Positions 10,495 through 22,392 of a DNA stretch of 57,740 bases are shown here, piece after piece. A program made the position numbers and the translations under genes. Positions within the stretch are counted from its first letter, which is position 1, and the number at the start of each line of letters is the position of its first letter. The DNA is from Hymenopellis radicata (lineage: Eukaryota; Basidiomycota; Agaricomycetes; Agaricales; Physalacriaceae). Location: the NCBI GenBank assembly GCA_015501595.1, contig JADNRX010000344.1, forward strand, positions 1 through 57,740. The letters run 5' to 3'. The notes beneath the pieces were generated by a model, which was not told the origin of the DNA, searched no databases, and saw nothing but the letters and a program-made list of their open reading frames with translations.

Positions 10495-12078
10495 ATGCAG
10501 CGAGAGACGCGCTCGCGAAAAAAGGAAAAGACGCGTGTCAAGGCTTCGCAGACTTCGTTGGACGTTCTCTCTCTCTTGAAGACAAATCATGTCACGGCCC
10601 CTCCTGAACGTCCTCTCATTGAGGCGTCAATCGAGAGGTACCGTCACGGAATCGAGAGCGCAGAAGAAGAAATCCGACGTCTGTCCAACAAACAGGCAAC
10701 ATATGAGTTCATCATAGAGGCGCATTACAATCTGCTGCACCCGAGCCCTATGCGCACCTTGCCCCCAGAGATTCTCAGCGATATATTCGCTGCATACTGC
10801 GACATGCACGGGTTGCCCGACCGCCCAGGTCCTTTTCATATGTCCTGCAGCAATCGCACATTTCTCCAATCCCGCATGCACCTATTGCAAATTTGTCGCC
10901 GTTGGCGAGAGGTCGCTTTGTCCACACCACGTCTCTGGAACACTTTTCCTATCATACGAAAGGGTGCGGAGCTTGATCAAAGATGGCTGGCTTCCGCTGG
11001 GAAGCTTCCCGTAGAGCTTTCGTATCACGTCAATGTTCACAAACGCGCTCAGCAACTCTTGTGTGCGTACCTACCACGCTGTGAGACGCTCCACTTGCAT
11101 GTCCCGACCGGCGGCCATGTAGACACCCTGTATCGGATACCCCGCGCCTCGAGGCTCACAACCTTGACATTACAATTCTCTGATAACTGGCACCACAGTA
11201 GAATTCAACCATGGACAGAGAGTTTACTGCAGAGTGTACCCGAACTCATTTCCCTCACCACGAATTCCCCACCCGAGGTTCTCTCCCCTTTGGCCACACA
11301 GCTCAGACATCTGTCTTTGCTGGATTTTATTCATCCACTGGATGTTCTTCCATATCTTCAAATTTTGAAGCAGTTGAAATCGCTCCATGTTATCCTTCTA
11401 GCACGAGAGGGCAACAATCGTCCTGAACTGGAACCTATCACACACGAACATCTCCAGTCGCTTCATTGCAAGTATGCACATCCTTTCGTTGACGATCGGC
11501 CCGAGATTCTCTTGGACCATCTCATCCTTCCGCGTCTCCGGCATTTGGATATCAAACCGTCCACGTTCTATCCAGAGCCATTGATAAAACTCTTCGAGCG
11601 CTCGTCCTGTCAAATCAGCACCCTCGCCTTAGACGTCCGCTGGCCTCACCCTCGCCATGAACATTACAAACTTGCTGAAGCAGGGATAAAGGATGGACTA
11701 GGAGAGTGTTTAAAATCCCCTCAGGTCGGGAAGCACCTCAAGAAATTCTTCTTTATCATGAGGGACTTCGATGAAGCTCGAAAGAAGATCCCTGATACTC
11801 TTCTTCAGTTGCTATCCGGGACGACGGACCACTTTCCCAAGCTCGCCGAATTGCACTTTCCGTCTTCCTCCAAGCAGGTGCCTCAGATTCTGAACCTTCT
11901 CAGGAATCGCGCCACAGACTACCAGGAAAACGGTGTCGCCCAATTGAAGTTGCTCGAAATTCAGTATAAGGATTCAGATGTAGGTTATGGCGAGCCGCAC
12001 CTATCAGATCGCGATATTGCCACTGTTAGAAAGACCGGGACAGTAGTTGAGACTAGGATACGCACTGGCAAAAGTTAA
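10495..12078 (+). CDS. F-box protein with leucine-rich-like C-terminal region
   Basis: A single uninterrupted 527-residue frame. A coiled-coil-like head (SIERYRHGIESAEEEIRRL, about residues 45-70) precedes the F-box at about residues 80-130 (LHPSPMRTLPPEILSDIFA, then LLQICRRWREVALSTPRLW), the usual arrangement of agaricomycete F-box proteins. The rest has LRR-like hydrophobic spacing, for example LPRLRHLDIKPSTFYPEPL. In the family, the F-box recruits Skp1 to form an SCF ubiquitin ligase and the C-terminal part selects substrates; the substrate is unknown here. Relics of related genes lie just upstream. The charged N-terminus (MQRETRSRKKEKTRVKA) is the first ATG in frame. Confidence 0.85.
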   Translation: MQRETRSRKKEKTRVKASQTSLDVLSLLKTNHVTAPPERPLIEASIERYRHGIESAEEEIRRLSNKQATYEFIIEAHYNLLHPSPMRTLPPEILSDIFAAYCDMHGLPDRPGPFHMSCSNRTFLQSRMHLLQICRRWREVALSTPRLWNTFPIIRKGAELDQRWLASAGKLPVELSYHVNVHKRAQQLLCAYLPRCETLHLHVPTGGHVDTLYRIPRASRLTTLTLQFSDNWHHSRIQPWTESLLQSVPELISLTTNSPPEVLSPLATQLRHLSLLDFIHPLDVLPYLQILKQLKSLHVILLAREGNNRPELEPITHEHLQSLHCKYAHPFVDDRPEILLDHLILPRLRHLDIKPSTFYPEPLIKLFERSSCQISTLALDVRWPHPRHEHYKLAEAGIKDGLGECLKSPQVGKHLKKFFFIMRDFDEARKKIPDTLLQLLSGTTDHFPKLAELHFPSSSKQVPQILNLLRNRATDYQENGVAQLKLLEIQYKDSDVGYGEPHLSDRDIATVRKTGTVVETRIRTGKS

Positions 12079-12182
12079 ACAAGCATTTAGGGTTGATCAA
12101 ACATAGATTGAATTTCAAACTGAAGTACAGATTCGTACAGAGGCGTACACAGTTCAAAGTTCATGTTATTAGCGACGCACAG

Positions 12183-13893
12183 CTAATCTTTGAAGACAAT
12201 CCTCTTCTCCATATCGAGAGGACCGGCAGCAAGAAAGGCAGCCCAATGCCGCGGGTCCAAAGTCGACATGATCGGACTACAATCATCCACTTCAGCTTAT
12301 TCCTGAACAACAACAGAAAGAATCACTCACGGCCTATTATACGGCTCCTCAAGATACACCTCATGCAATTCCAACACCGTCCTCTTCAATTCCTCCACCG
12401 GCGTCTCCCACTCCTTCGCCATCTGTTCCGCAATACAGTCGATATCATATGTCCCCTCCATCCCTTTCGCGACGAAGAACCAGGCGACGTAGTGGCAGAC
12501 CATGGCCACGGCGATCAAGCTGCCCGTCGTCATCGCCGCGTCGCGCACGATGCGGAACATGCTCTGCACGGGCGGGTAGGGAATGTCGATCTGGGTTACG
12601 TTCGCCGAGGCGGGACCCGTGCGGACGACGAGATCGACTTTGGGGTACTTGTTTAGGTATTGAACGTGCTTCATTAGCGCGAAGCTGCGCTTGAAGCCGT
12701 CTTTAGGTGGAGGGACGTTGGGTGATAGAGCGCCGTCTGCCTCACCGTTGGGTGATGAGGGTTCCTGGCCTGGCGGCGTGACTTTTGGGATGGCGGATGC
12801 GATGGCGGTTTCTAAATTCATCGGTTTCCCACAGATGATCTTGTGGTGCTTCCAGTGGTTTACTTGACACTCCCTATATCGTGCTTGTCAGAAAGAAATG
12901 TGAATAGTAACATGCGTGTACCTGGAGCAATAGGGAATATCACGATCCATACGCTCTTTGCAGCGTTGGCACTGTTGGAAAGACTCGCCAGGTCCCTGCA
13001 TCTTGGGACACCCGGTACATATCACTTCGCGCTTGCTTGCGCGTGCCTTCTGCGCAATTTTATCCTCTTTGATGACCTTCTTGCTCTGCTGTTTCCCAAG
13101 ATTCAATTCTCGCATCTTTTTCAACACCTCCAAAGGTATCCCAGCGGTATCGTCCGGCTCCGGCCCGCCTCGTTGCTTCAAGACTGTGAGTTCCGGAAGC
13201 GGTTCGCCAAGGAATGAGAGGAAAGAGAATTCCAGGACCATGTCTACGTGAATATTTAACTCGGGTATATTACAGATTTTGCAAAAACATACATATGAGT
13301 TTCGTCCGGAGAATGATGAGGTATCGCATGCAGATCTTTTCCATTTCTGTACCCGACTTTTCAATCTTGGCCGAGTATCTGTCCCATTCTGCGTGGGGGA
13401 TATAGCGGGGAGTCCCAGGTACCTTGGACAAATCGTCCAAGATGAGAGTCTTGAGAAAGTCCAGGAAAGTCGCGGGCTCGCGACTAAGCTTCTCAAGCCG
13501 TACATAATCGCCACAATACCCTCTCGCATCATTCAGATTCCTGGCCTTTGAGCAGACCGTGGACATTCCAATGAGAACGTGCTTGCGCCGCTCTTGTCTC
13601 GTAGAATTCATCCAGGCTGTCTCCAATCTCTCATAGTAGTGCATAGCCCGGACGCCGACGCGATACTGGATTTCGCAGGTAGAGCTGTGCAGAACAGAGT
13701 AGGAGTGGTACATTTCGTCGATCCCGAGGCGCCAGGTGTTCGTTAGATCAGAAAGGCAGACGCGGGGCGTGATGAGACCCTTTTTCAAAAGGGTCTCCCA
13801 GTCTTGATTCCATTTCTCGGGTGCAGCGAGAGCATGCTGCGTTTTGGGAAGTTCAAATGACATTGCAACGACGGGCATGATGGCAGTAGACAA
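12183..13893 (-). CDS. MYND-type zinc-finger protein
   Basis: Four exons (13893-13293, 13243-12922, 12873-12331, 12276-12183) join in frame to 519 residues. The MYND finger is at about residues 276-322 and is split by the second intron: CTGCPK, CQRCKERMDRDIPYCSR, then ECQVNHWKHHKIICG, giving the C-x2-C, C-x2-C, YCSxEC, H-x3-C pattern. The N-terminal 270 residues are a helical region without a recognised domain. The C-terminal part has a hydrophobic stretch (LIAVAMVCHYVAWFFVA). MYND fingers usually bind proline-rich partners; no SET domain is seen. Three in-frame Met codons near the start make the exact N-terminus uncertain. A MITE begins 38 bp upstream of the first ATG. Confidence 0.8.
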
Positions 13894-13930
13894 ATGGAAG
13901 GAATGTCACAGCATCACACAGGTAACAGTC

Positions 13931-14288
13931 AGGACCCCCGCCAATACGGTTCGAGGTTCGTTCCAAAAAAACCAAATTTGAGGATTTTTGGGAATGAACT
14001 CCGATCTAAAAAACCAAATTTCGACCCCTTGGGTCTACTATGTCCTATGCCTAAGAACCAAATTTAATCGAAATTCGAGCAAAAATGACGCCAGGGACCA
14101 ACAATCGTGACCGTGGGAAGCCGCTGCTACCATATATGGGTAGTCGGCCGCCCAGCGGCCCGAAAACTGGGCCTTACCGCCTTGAGCTCCGATTCAAAAA
14201 GCCAAAAATGGGTCAAATGGGTGAAATTTTGGAGAACCAAAAACGTCGATTTTGGGATCGAAGCTCAAACCCTATTGGCGGGGGTCCT
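13931..14288. mobile_element. hAT-type MITE, copy 2 (358 bp), opposite orientation to copy 1
   Basis: Begins AGGACCCCCGCCAATA and ends TATTGGCGGGGGTCCT, a near-perfect terminal inverted repeat. It is flanked by 8-bp duplications TAACAGTC at 13923-13930 and 14289-14296. The interior matches copies 1 and 3 closely, including the CATATATGG segment and an AGGGACCAACAATCGTGACC block. No coding capacity. Confidence 0.92.
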
Positions 14289-14296
14289 TAACAGTC

Positions 14297-15264
14297 GCGT
14301 CAACACGTGGTCATTCTTTTCTCAAGCCAAGGCTTGGACTTCACGCGTTGACGAGAGATGAGAAGGCATATTTCTACTGAAGAAACCGACGATGCTTCAA
14401 GCTTAACGGTCGGCGGTGCGTCCCACTTGCTTCTACATATGGACGCGGTGGACTCAAAGAACGATAAGCGCGATGAACGCTGGTCTGCGGACAGCTTGAA
14501 CGATGAAGTTGACGGCTCGGTGATACCGCCTTCACTCGAAGTCACTCCATGGCTTAAACTTGAATGGATAGGTCATAGGATCCAGGAATGTTAGAGGGCA
14601 GCTTTGACAGGGCTATACCCCGGCCCGCAGCAAGGGCTTGACGCCGAAGACGACTCGAGGGCTTTCCCGACTTCGAACGGCCTCAGATGGACGAGCCAGT
14701 GTTGCATTTTATCCACCTGTTCAATACATACAAGACGACTATGATGACGCGCATTAAAGGAGTCTCGTTGTAGCGAACCCCCACTGCTCGAGGTTGACGG
14801 CCCAAAGATTTGAAGAGTAGCGGTGCATTCTGTAGTGAGAGGCACTCTGGCGGAGGACGTGAATCAAGACGTCGTGGCCTTGTATCGTCTCGTCGATGGT
14901 CTGGCATCGATCTCACTTTTGTTTCTGTTGGCAGGGAAAGCACTTTAATCGCCCTGTTCTGATGCTGCATCGAATAGGTGTCTATTGTTTTGTGAATTGA
15001 GGGTGAGATAGTTCTGGGAATGTGGCCCCGCCAACGTAGGAGTCTCTACGCTACGTGTTCGCGTTTGCCGCGGGGTCAAAAGTGCGCTCGCACCGCCTCC
15101 CGAGTGGCGGTGAGGCCGGTGGTCGGAGCATGAATAGTGTGATGTTGTAATCGGCGGGTCTTGATGCGACGACCAAGGTATGTACTGAGAGATATCGCAA
15201 GTATCTTACAATAGTGATATACTCTTTGATAGCGCTGTAGATGCGGTATTTCAGATTGCAGGAA
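14297..15264. other. Intergenic region without a recognisable gene
   Basis: Nearly 1 kb. One 78-codon plus-strand frame (14358-14594, MRRHISTEETDDASS) has no family resemblance. I see no repeat or RNA gene here. Confidence 0.5.
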
Positions 15265-18200
15265 TTACAAAGTCGAAGGCGACGTAGTTTTGTGTAAGAG
15301 ACGATTAAGAGCTATGTGACGGCCAGTACAAGTTTCGCGCAGTTTGGTGAGTGCTTGTCGAAACTGAGCCGTGCCGGTCATTTCGAAAGGAATAAGATAA
15401 GAGAAATCGATATATTCATCGTCCGTGTAGGGGAAGCGAAGGAACCGGGGGATATATGTAATCAGCAGAGTGACGAGCGTGAACAGGGTAGAACGAACTG
15501 TAAGCAATAAGTACGGCTGAAAGGCTTACATCTCGATAGGCATTTTGTCCCGCTCATTCAGCGCTGAGGACTGCGAGATTCGTGTGGCGTTGGCAATGAT
15601 GTCCTTGAGAGTGTCATCGGGAGAGACGAGTGAAGTTATCTCGTCGAACTTTGACATTTCGAGCACTGCACATGGCGTCGTCTGGGATGAGTCAATGCAA
15701 CCGATCTGACGGCCTTCATCATATAAAGGAGCAAGTACTCGCAGAAGAGCAAATTCCCCAATATCGGTCCGTCGAGAAGGCAACTGTTGGAAATGCTTTG
15801 CTGTCAACTGAAGCAGGAATAAGCGTACGGAAAATATGTCATACGGCAGGAATCAACATACTCGCATGCGAGAAGAGGTCGTCTATACGGGCCCGTGAGT
15901 TTCAGGTCACACTAATCAAATCAGACATACCTCAGTAGGGCGAAGCATATGGTCTGGATGCATCTGGAGAAACAAATCGTCGGCATCAGCGCTGACATCC
16001 ACCGAAACTCTAAGAGTGATCCACATTGCAGTGTTGTCTTCTAACTGCACGGGAAAGAAAACGACGGGAGACGTTGGGCTGTCGTGTATGCAGCAGGATG
16101 GAAAGCCATCACGCCCAAGGTTATTGAACCAACGAACTGTGTCTTGAAGACTATCGGCGACGTAGGCGAGCTGTGTAAAAGCCCCAGCCTTATACGATTG
16201 ATACGACCATTTGAGTTTTTTTCCCGAGAGCCTGTGTAAAGTGATGAGCTGCACCTTCTGATGAGCCCAAGCAGGAACTCGAGCAAAGCTCAGTAGATCG
16301 ACCAATAGCCGAGGTCGGGTGAAAGTACGAAGGATACCAAGTACGATAAAATATGTGGCGTCGGATATGTTCCTGAATGGGCGAAACTCCGGACGTCGGT
16401 AGTACGACAAGGACGAGATGGAAATAGCCTTCTTCTTGAACCACTGAGCAGCAGCAATGAGCATCAGAGGTTCGTCAATGGTGATCTGTTCCATATCCGC
16501 GTCGACAAAACGCCCAACTACCTCATTGACGAGTCGAATTCTTTCCGAACCAAAGACGATGTCCGTCTCTCCAGTTACAAGGCACTTAAGTAGGGCATCA
16601 TGCATACTTGAAATTATGACAGGGTCTATGCAGCCACCATCAATAACTGCAAACTATCTGAGGACCACACTCACTAGGATTAGCGGGTAAAACACTCGTA
16701 TGGTAAGGGCTTCCAACTTCCACTTCACCACTTTCGTAGAATTCGCGTTCGTCTTGGGGAAGACAGCCAATGAAGCTGCTAACATATTTGTTGAGGTATA
16801 GATGGGGAGTCCGGAATCCTTGCTCGAGGAGCTCCGTTATGAACGACGCAGTTAGTCGATGCCTAAAAATTGATCAGAGACTTTCAGCAGAAGAAAGTAG
16901 GGACATACCGTCCCCTCAACCACCTCTCCATACGTCTACCCAGGGCGAGACCCGCTGCGCTGCGCCCTAAGGCAACAGGAAGAAATGTCTGCAGATACTC
17001 CTTTTGGAACTTTGGGTTCCTCATGAAATCGCCCGTATCAGAGCTCCAACGATATGAGCTCCATTCCGAGCCGTCGAAATGCTGGCGGACGATCCTAACC
17101 CCTGCGACAACGAAAGTCACGTTGAAGTCTTTCGTGTGGTAATTCCAGATGCGCAACAACTCTTTGAGAACAGGTATGCCTGTGGAGTCATCTTCAGATT
17201 CTCGGAGAAGCGGTGTGGGATCGGTACAACAATTGGCTTCGTCGATGGCAATAAAGAGCGATTCTTGGTCAGAGGGAGTCCAGATCCGGAAGATTTCTTC
17301 AAGGGTGTCCCGAATGGCGTTGTCTATAAACCAATTCTCTGCGCCCGCATTCCTAATATGTATCTTGAGGCCGGTTATAGAGTTCTTGACGTCTGCATGG
17401 AGGAGTGATGGCTGTAATTGAAAGCAAAGCCAAAGTCGCCTATGAAGAAGGGAAGGAGTGCCAGTAGGCAACAGCTCTAGGAACACCTTGAGTAACAGAA
17501 GACGAGTGAAGAGAATCTCGCTAGCCATCCTATGAGCAGTTGCATGAATGTATTCAATCTGGGACGGAGGGGCAAAGCGGGGATCAGACGTGATAGAAAA
17601 AGAGGATGCGCTACGGAAGCCAGCAGGGAACACTTCCGAAAACCTTCTAAGTTCATCGGTACCGAGGTTGGTACCGTCCTTCTCACATGTGAAGAACAAA
17701 CCCCAATGTTTGCAAAGACCTTCATACAGTACCTTTGTTTTACCGGAAGCGGATCCATTCACGAGAAATCTATGAGATACTAAGCGAAGTAGTAATGGAC
17801 TTGTTGAGTACCTACGTGTTGCTATTCGCGTGAAATATGTTATCCAACCTCTCGCAGAGGATGGGGTCTGTCTGGAAGGTGCCTAGACCGTAGAGAAGCA
17901 AGACAGGCCTGTGATTGACTGTGCCTTCGACGAGTGGGATACGCAGGTCTTCAATGTGAGCCGCTATCCGAGGTGCGAGGGCCATTTCTGGTTTCCAAAT
18001 ATGTCGGGGAAATTGTTTGTGATCTAGTGCCTCTGCGATGCGCGCCTTTGTTTTTCGAAGAAGCTGGACAACGTCCGAGAACAGAAGACGCTCGGTCCAG
18101 TGCGTTTTAGGAGGGTTATCGGACAACAGTGCTATATAGAAAGCATTGTAGATCGAACTGAGTAGAAAACAACGAATAACGCAACGCACATGTCCCAACC

Positions 18201-18418
18201 GCTTTATGCAGAGTTTTCTGATTCCAGAGATGACGAAGAGACTCGAGCAACATGGGATTGTCACTGAGAAGTTTCGAACAAAAATCTGTGTTAGTGGAAG
18301 GCCTAGGTGTTTCATCCTCGACCATGCCGCGGAGCATGACGAGCACTTTCGTGGCGGTTCTGAGTTCCGCGAGCAGCATGTATTGATCGTACAGCGCCAG
18401 GTCGATTGGAAGCGCCAT
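15265..18418 (-). CDS. Crinkler-like P-loop NTPase, paralogue A
   Basis: Multi-exon gene beginning MALPIDLALYDQYMLL at 18418. The N-terminal helical region ends in VEGTVNHRPVLLLYGLG. After an intron comes the NTPase: Walker A in FLVNGSASGKTKVLYEGLCK and Walker B in SLFIAIDEANCC, followed by FNVTFVVAGVRIVRQHF. Later exons encode a conserved C-terminal module (LTASFITELLEQGF, DEPLMLIAAAQWF, LSYYRRPEFRPFRNI, CCIHDSPTSPVVFF, TPCAVLEMSKFDEI). The last exon ends at 15265 after a GTAAGC...TTACAG intron. The layout resembles the P-loop ATPases of the Crinkler/CR-type proteins described in fungi and oomycetes. No signal peptide is visible. Function unknown; a catalytic nuclease motif could not be confirmed. 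All exons join in frame with paralogue B. Confidence 0.65.
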
Positions 18419-19189
18419 AGTGGATGTCCGAAAGCCGCGAGGCGTGGTGTCCCTGCCGCAATCGGTGAATGGTCAAGGTGGTCAGAATTCAAGAATCAAA
18501 CAAGTCTCGTGACCTCAGCACCATGTTCTCGATCGCGTTGGATCGGCAGTCGTCTTGCCGCTGTCGACTCGTCATTTTAATCCCAATGTCCAGCTCAGTC
18601 TTTGATGGTAACTAAATGAAATATTGGCAGATACGGTGCCAATTGTTGTACCGACCGTTTACCATCATCCTCACAAGTTGAACATGGCGCTGATCAATGT
18701 TCAAGTAGATAAGTACCTGGTTACCCGAATCTGAAGACCTACGAAGACCTGGCGCCCTCGCTCGCGCAGCACCGCGCATCTCTGCCCTAAATGTACAACA
18801 TCGCGAACGTATAGTTTCATTCCTTTCGCGAATAAACTAAGAGCTCCATAAGCGCAGTGTCGGCTAGTCTCTTATGAACAGGCTCCCTACTCTCGTCATT
18901 ACTTTCTGTGACCCCCTCTGAAGCTACCGAGATAGTCATGCCATTGTCCAGCCACTCATGACCTACAGATGGCGACTCTGTATGAAGATCGCGTGCTTTG
19001 GCGGGAAGCCTAGGTGAACGTGTTTGCTTCCCCAGTCCACTTTATCCAGGCCGTGAAGCTGCTCCTTCCCCAGAAGACATGTCCACTCACCTATGTATCG
19101 CTTTCAGTAATCACACCTTTCTAATCCCTCTGAGTCTATGCAAAATCTCCGGTCCAACACTCTCAAATTTACTAGTACCCTACCAGAAC
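18419..19189. other. Intergenic region between the two Crinkler-like genes
   Basis: About 770 bp, holding the promoter of paralogue A and the 3' flank of paralogue B. I recognise no gene, repeat or RNA in it. Confidence 0.45.
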
Positions 19190-21997
19190 CTATCTTATTC
19201 TTACGACGCCGGGTCTCTTAAAGTCAATCGTAGGCTGAGACGCTGCGCACGCGTTTGCGATAACATCTCGAAAAATGCCTTCCAAGGACAGGTGCGAAGT
19301 TATCTCGTCAAACCTGGACATGTCGAGCACCGCACATGGAGGTTCCTCAGAAGTATCAAGAGGCCCTATTCGGACATCGTCGTACAGCGGAGCAAGAACT
19401 CGTATCAGGGAAAATTTGCCTATGTCAGTACGCCGACAAGGCAATTGCTGGAGTCGTTCGGCCAGAGAAGACTAGAATGCTGTCAGTACCAACAACACAG
19501 TGCCAAAGCGAACGTACACATCTCGGAGAAGAGCCGCCTCCGTGCGAGGGTGACTATTGGAGAAATCAGTATCGAATATGGCAAGGCAGGATGTGGCGGC
19601 GGTAACATACGGCGCATATATGGTCGGGGTGCATTTGCTGCAATATCTCAGCAATGTCGCCAGTAGTATCCATGAGAACTTTTAAAGCTATCCATACCGC
19701 AGTGTCGTCTCTTAAACACAGAAGAAAGATGATGGTGGGGGAGGCGGAACAGTCATGCACACAGATTGGTGGGGCACCGCCACGCCCAAAGGCATCGAAC
19801 CAAGCTTGCGTATCATCAGGACCTTCAGAGGCCCAGGCGAGTTGGGTGAAAATACCCGAGAGATACGATAAATATGACCATTTCATCTGCTTGCCCGTTA
19901 GTTTGTGCAGCTTGATAAGCTGCGCTTCTTGATGTGCCCAAGCGGGAACATCAGAAAACTGCAAGAGGTCCGCCAGACGACAAGGTCGAACGAAGGCGTG
20001 AAACATGCCAAGGAGGATGAAGTATGTGGCGTTGGTTAGGGTTCTAAAAGGTCGGAACTCGCGTTGTCTATAGTACGACAGGCTGGTGATGGCGATCTCC
20101 TTGTCCAGGCTGAACCACTGGCCGGCAGCAATGAGAATGAGCGGTTCATCAATGGTAAGCCTCTGCATGTCTGCGTCCTTGAAGCGTCCGATAACTTGAC
20201 TAACAATATCAATTCTTTCGGGCCCAAATGTGATGTCCGTCTTTCCAGTTACCAGGCACCTGACGAGAGCGTCATGAACGCTGGAGAGGACGACGTAATC
20301 TGCGTAGTGATCGGTACTGGGGGACGAAAGCGAATGGACTAACTCACCAGGATCGCGCGACAAGACCCTTGTATTGTAAGGATTGCTAGTTCGTACTAGC
20401 TTACCAGGCTCATAAAATTTACGCTCGTCTGTGGGATCGCAGGAAGCGAAGCTTCGGATATATTTGTTGAGATATAGATGTGGTGTTTGGAACCCTTGCT
20501 CGAGGAGTTCCGTTGCAAACGATGCTGTCAGTCGATGTCTAGAGATCAGTAGAGTTAACACTCTTCCATAAAATAGGGCTGGCCAAAACGTACCGTCCCT
20601 TTAACCACCTTGTCATACGTTTGCTCAATGCGCGACCACTGGCGCTTCTCGCAAAGTTCGACGGAATCAGTTTGTCGAGATACTCTTGCTGAAGCTTTGG
20701 ATCCTCAGCAAAACTTCCCGTGTTAGAGGTCCAGCGGTACGACTCCCATTCTGCATCACTGAAGTACTCACGCACAATCCTCACACCAGCGACAACAAAG
20801 GTGACATTGAAGTCTTTGGTGTGATAATGCCAAACACGGAGTAGTTCCTTGAGAAAAGGAATCCCATTCCTATCTTCGTCGGACTCTTGCAACACCGGTA
20901 TACAATCGGTGCAACAGTTGGCTTCGTCCACCACGATGAACAGTGATTCCTCGGGAGCAGGAGTCCAGATCAGAAAGATTTCTTGTAGAGTCCGCCGTAT
21001 CGCATTATCCAGAAACCAGTTTTCTCCTTCTGCATCCTGAACAAGACGTTTAAGAGAATGGAGCGAGTTTTTCATATCTGCATGCAGCAGCGTTGCCTGT
21101 AGTTGAAAGAGAAGCCAGAGCCGTTTACGGTCGTCACCTCCACGACTGCTGGAGGCAGACGCTTCTAAGAAGGCTTTGAACAGCAAAAGACGGTTGAGAA
21201 GGGCCACACTTGCGAACATGTGGGCCATTGCATGAACGTGTATCCTCTTGGATGGCGGTGGGAAACGAGCATCAGAGACAATTTCAAAGTTTGCAGTGTC
21301 GCGGAGACCAGCAGGAAACATTTTCAGAAGCATTACAAGGTCATTCGCGCCCAGATTGGTCCCATCCAGAGCGCATGTAAAGAATAAACCCCAATGCTTG
21401 CAAAGGCCTTCGTATAAAAGCTTCGTTTTACCCGATGCAGAACCATTGACGAGGAATCTGTACTGGTGTGAGAAGGAAACAGCGGAAGAGACCTGAATCG
21501 TACATATTCTGTCTGGCAGGAAATATGTCATCTAATCTCTGGCATAGAATGGGGTGCGACATGAAACTACCCAGGTCGTACAGAAGAACAACCGGACGGT
21601 GGTCTACTGTCCCCTCGACTTGCGGAATACGCAGACTACGAATATGAGATCGAACTACATCCGAAAACAACGGACGGCTCGTCCAGTGTCCTCTCGTCGG
21701 ATTATCGGAAAGTAAAGCTGGTAACTGGTTGAGTTTGTGTTTTGAAGAACACAGAACATGACACGAAAACGTACACATTCCCACCGCTTTATGTACAGAA
21801 CGGTTTATCCAAAGCTCTCTAAAGGAGCGATAAAGCAGGGGGTTATCATGGAGGAGCTTTAAACAGAAGTCCACATCGGTGCAAGGCGCCTCGCCTTCCA
21901 CAAGACCGCGCAGCGTGACGAGCACTTGAGTGGCAGTTTTGAGATTCGACAGAAGCCAGTACTTCTCGTACATCTTTGGGTCCATAGGGATCGACAT
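19190..21997 (-). CDS. Crinkler-like P-loop NTPase, paralogue B
   Basis: Tandem paralogue of the previous gene, same strand, with introns at matching places (after KAVGM, before YRFLVNG, after WLKGR, before DYVVLSSVHDAL). Starts MSIPMDPKMYEKYWLL at 21997; an in-frame ATG exists at 22015. Walker A is in FLVNGSASGKTKLLYEGLCK, Walker B in SLFIVVDEANCC, followed by FNVTFVVAGVRIVREYF. The C-terminal module is shared (DEPLILIAAGQWF, LSYYRQREFRPFRTL, PICVHDCSASPTIIFL, PPCAVLDMSRFDEI). It stops at 19190 and lacks the extra last exon of paralogue A, so the two tails differ. No frameshift is seen. Divergence is substantial but the core is well preserved, which suggests selection on both copies. Role unknown. 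Confidence 0.65.
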
Positions 21998-22059
21998 AGT
22001 GGTGGCGGGAGCCACAAAAGTTAAAACGGGTCGCGATCAACTACCTCAAGTCTCGTGAC

Positions 22060-22328
22060 TCAGGATGGTCGCCTCGTCGTTGGTCTTACGGGCCTTCCAC
22101 CGCAATCCAATTTCTCCACGATATGAATCGCTTGTCTCGCCCTTTGGTGAAGAATCTGGTTCTCCAGCTTGCAGAAGCCCTCAGCTACTTGCATCTATCG
22201 GAATCATCCACCGCAGGAGCGTTGAGGTAATTCTGAGCCATGATAGTCGTAACCGTCGGTGGAATCTCTACATAGCGTCTTTTAACCTTGGCAACCTGCC
22301 GCTGCAGCATCGCAAGCATCGCCGACAT
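22060..22328 (-). CDS. Possible small protein, frame broken once
   Basis: The minus-strand frame MSAMLAMLQRQVAKVKRRY, then IPPTVTTIMAQNYLNAPAVD, stops at a TAG near 22186. A one-base shift there opens AEGFCKLENQILHQRARQAI, then HIVEKLDCGG, to a stop at 22060. The joined product would be about 90 residues. It fits the gap between the TAD1 start and paralogue B without overlap. I do not recognise it, and it could be chance. Confidence 0.3.
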
Positions 22329-22392
22329 GGAGGTAAAGGAAAGAAAATGATCGACAAACCCTAACCTTACACAGCACTTCTCCAGCTTGCAC

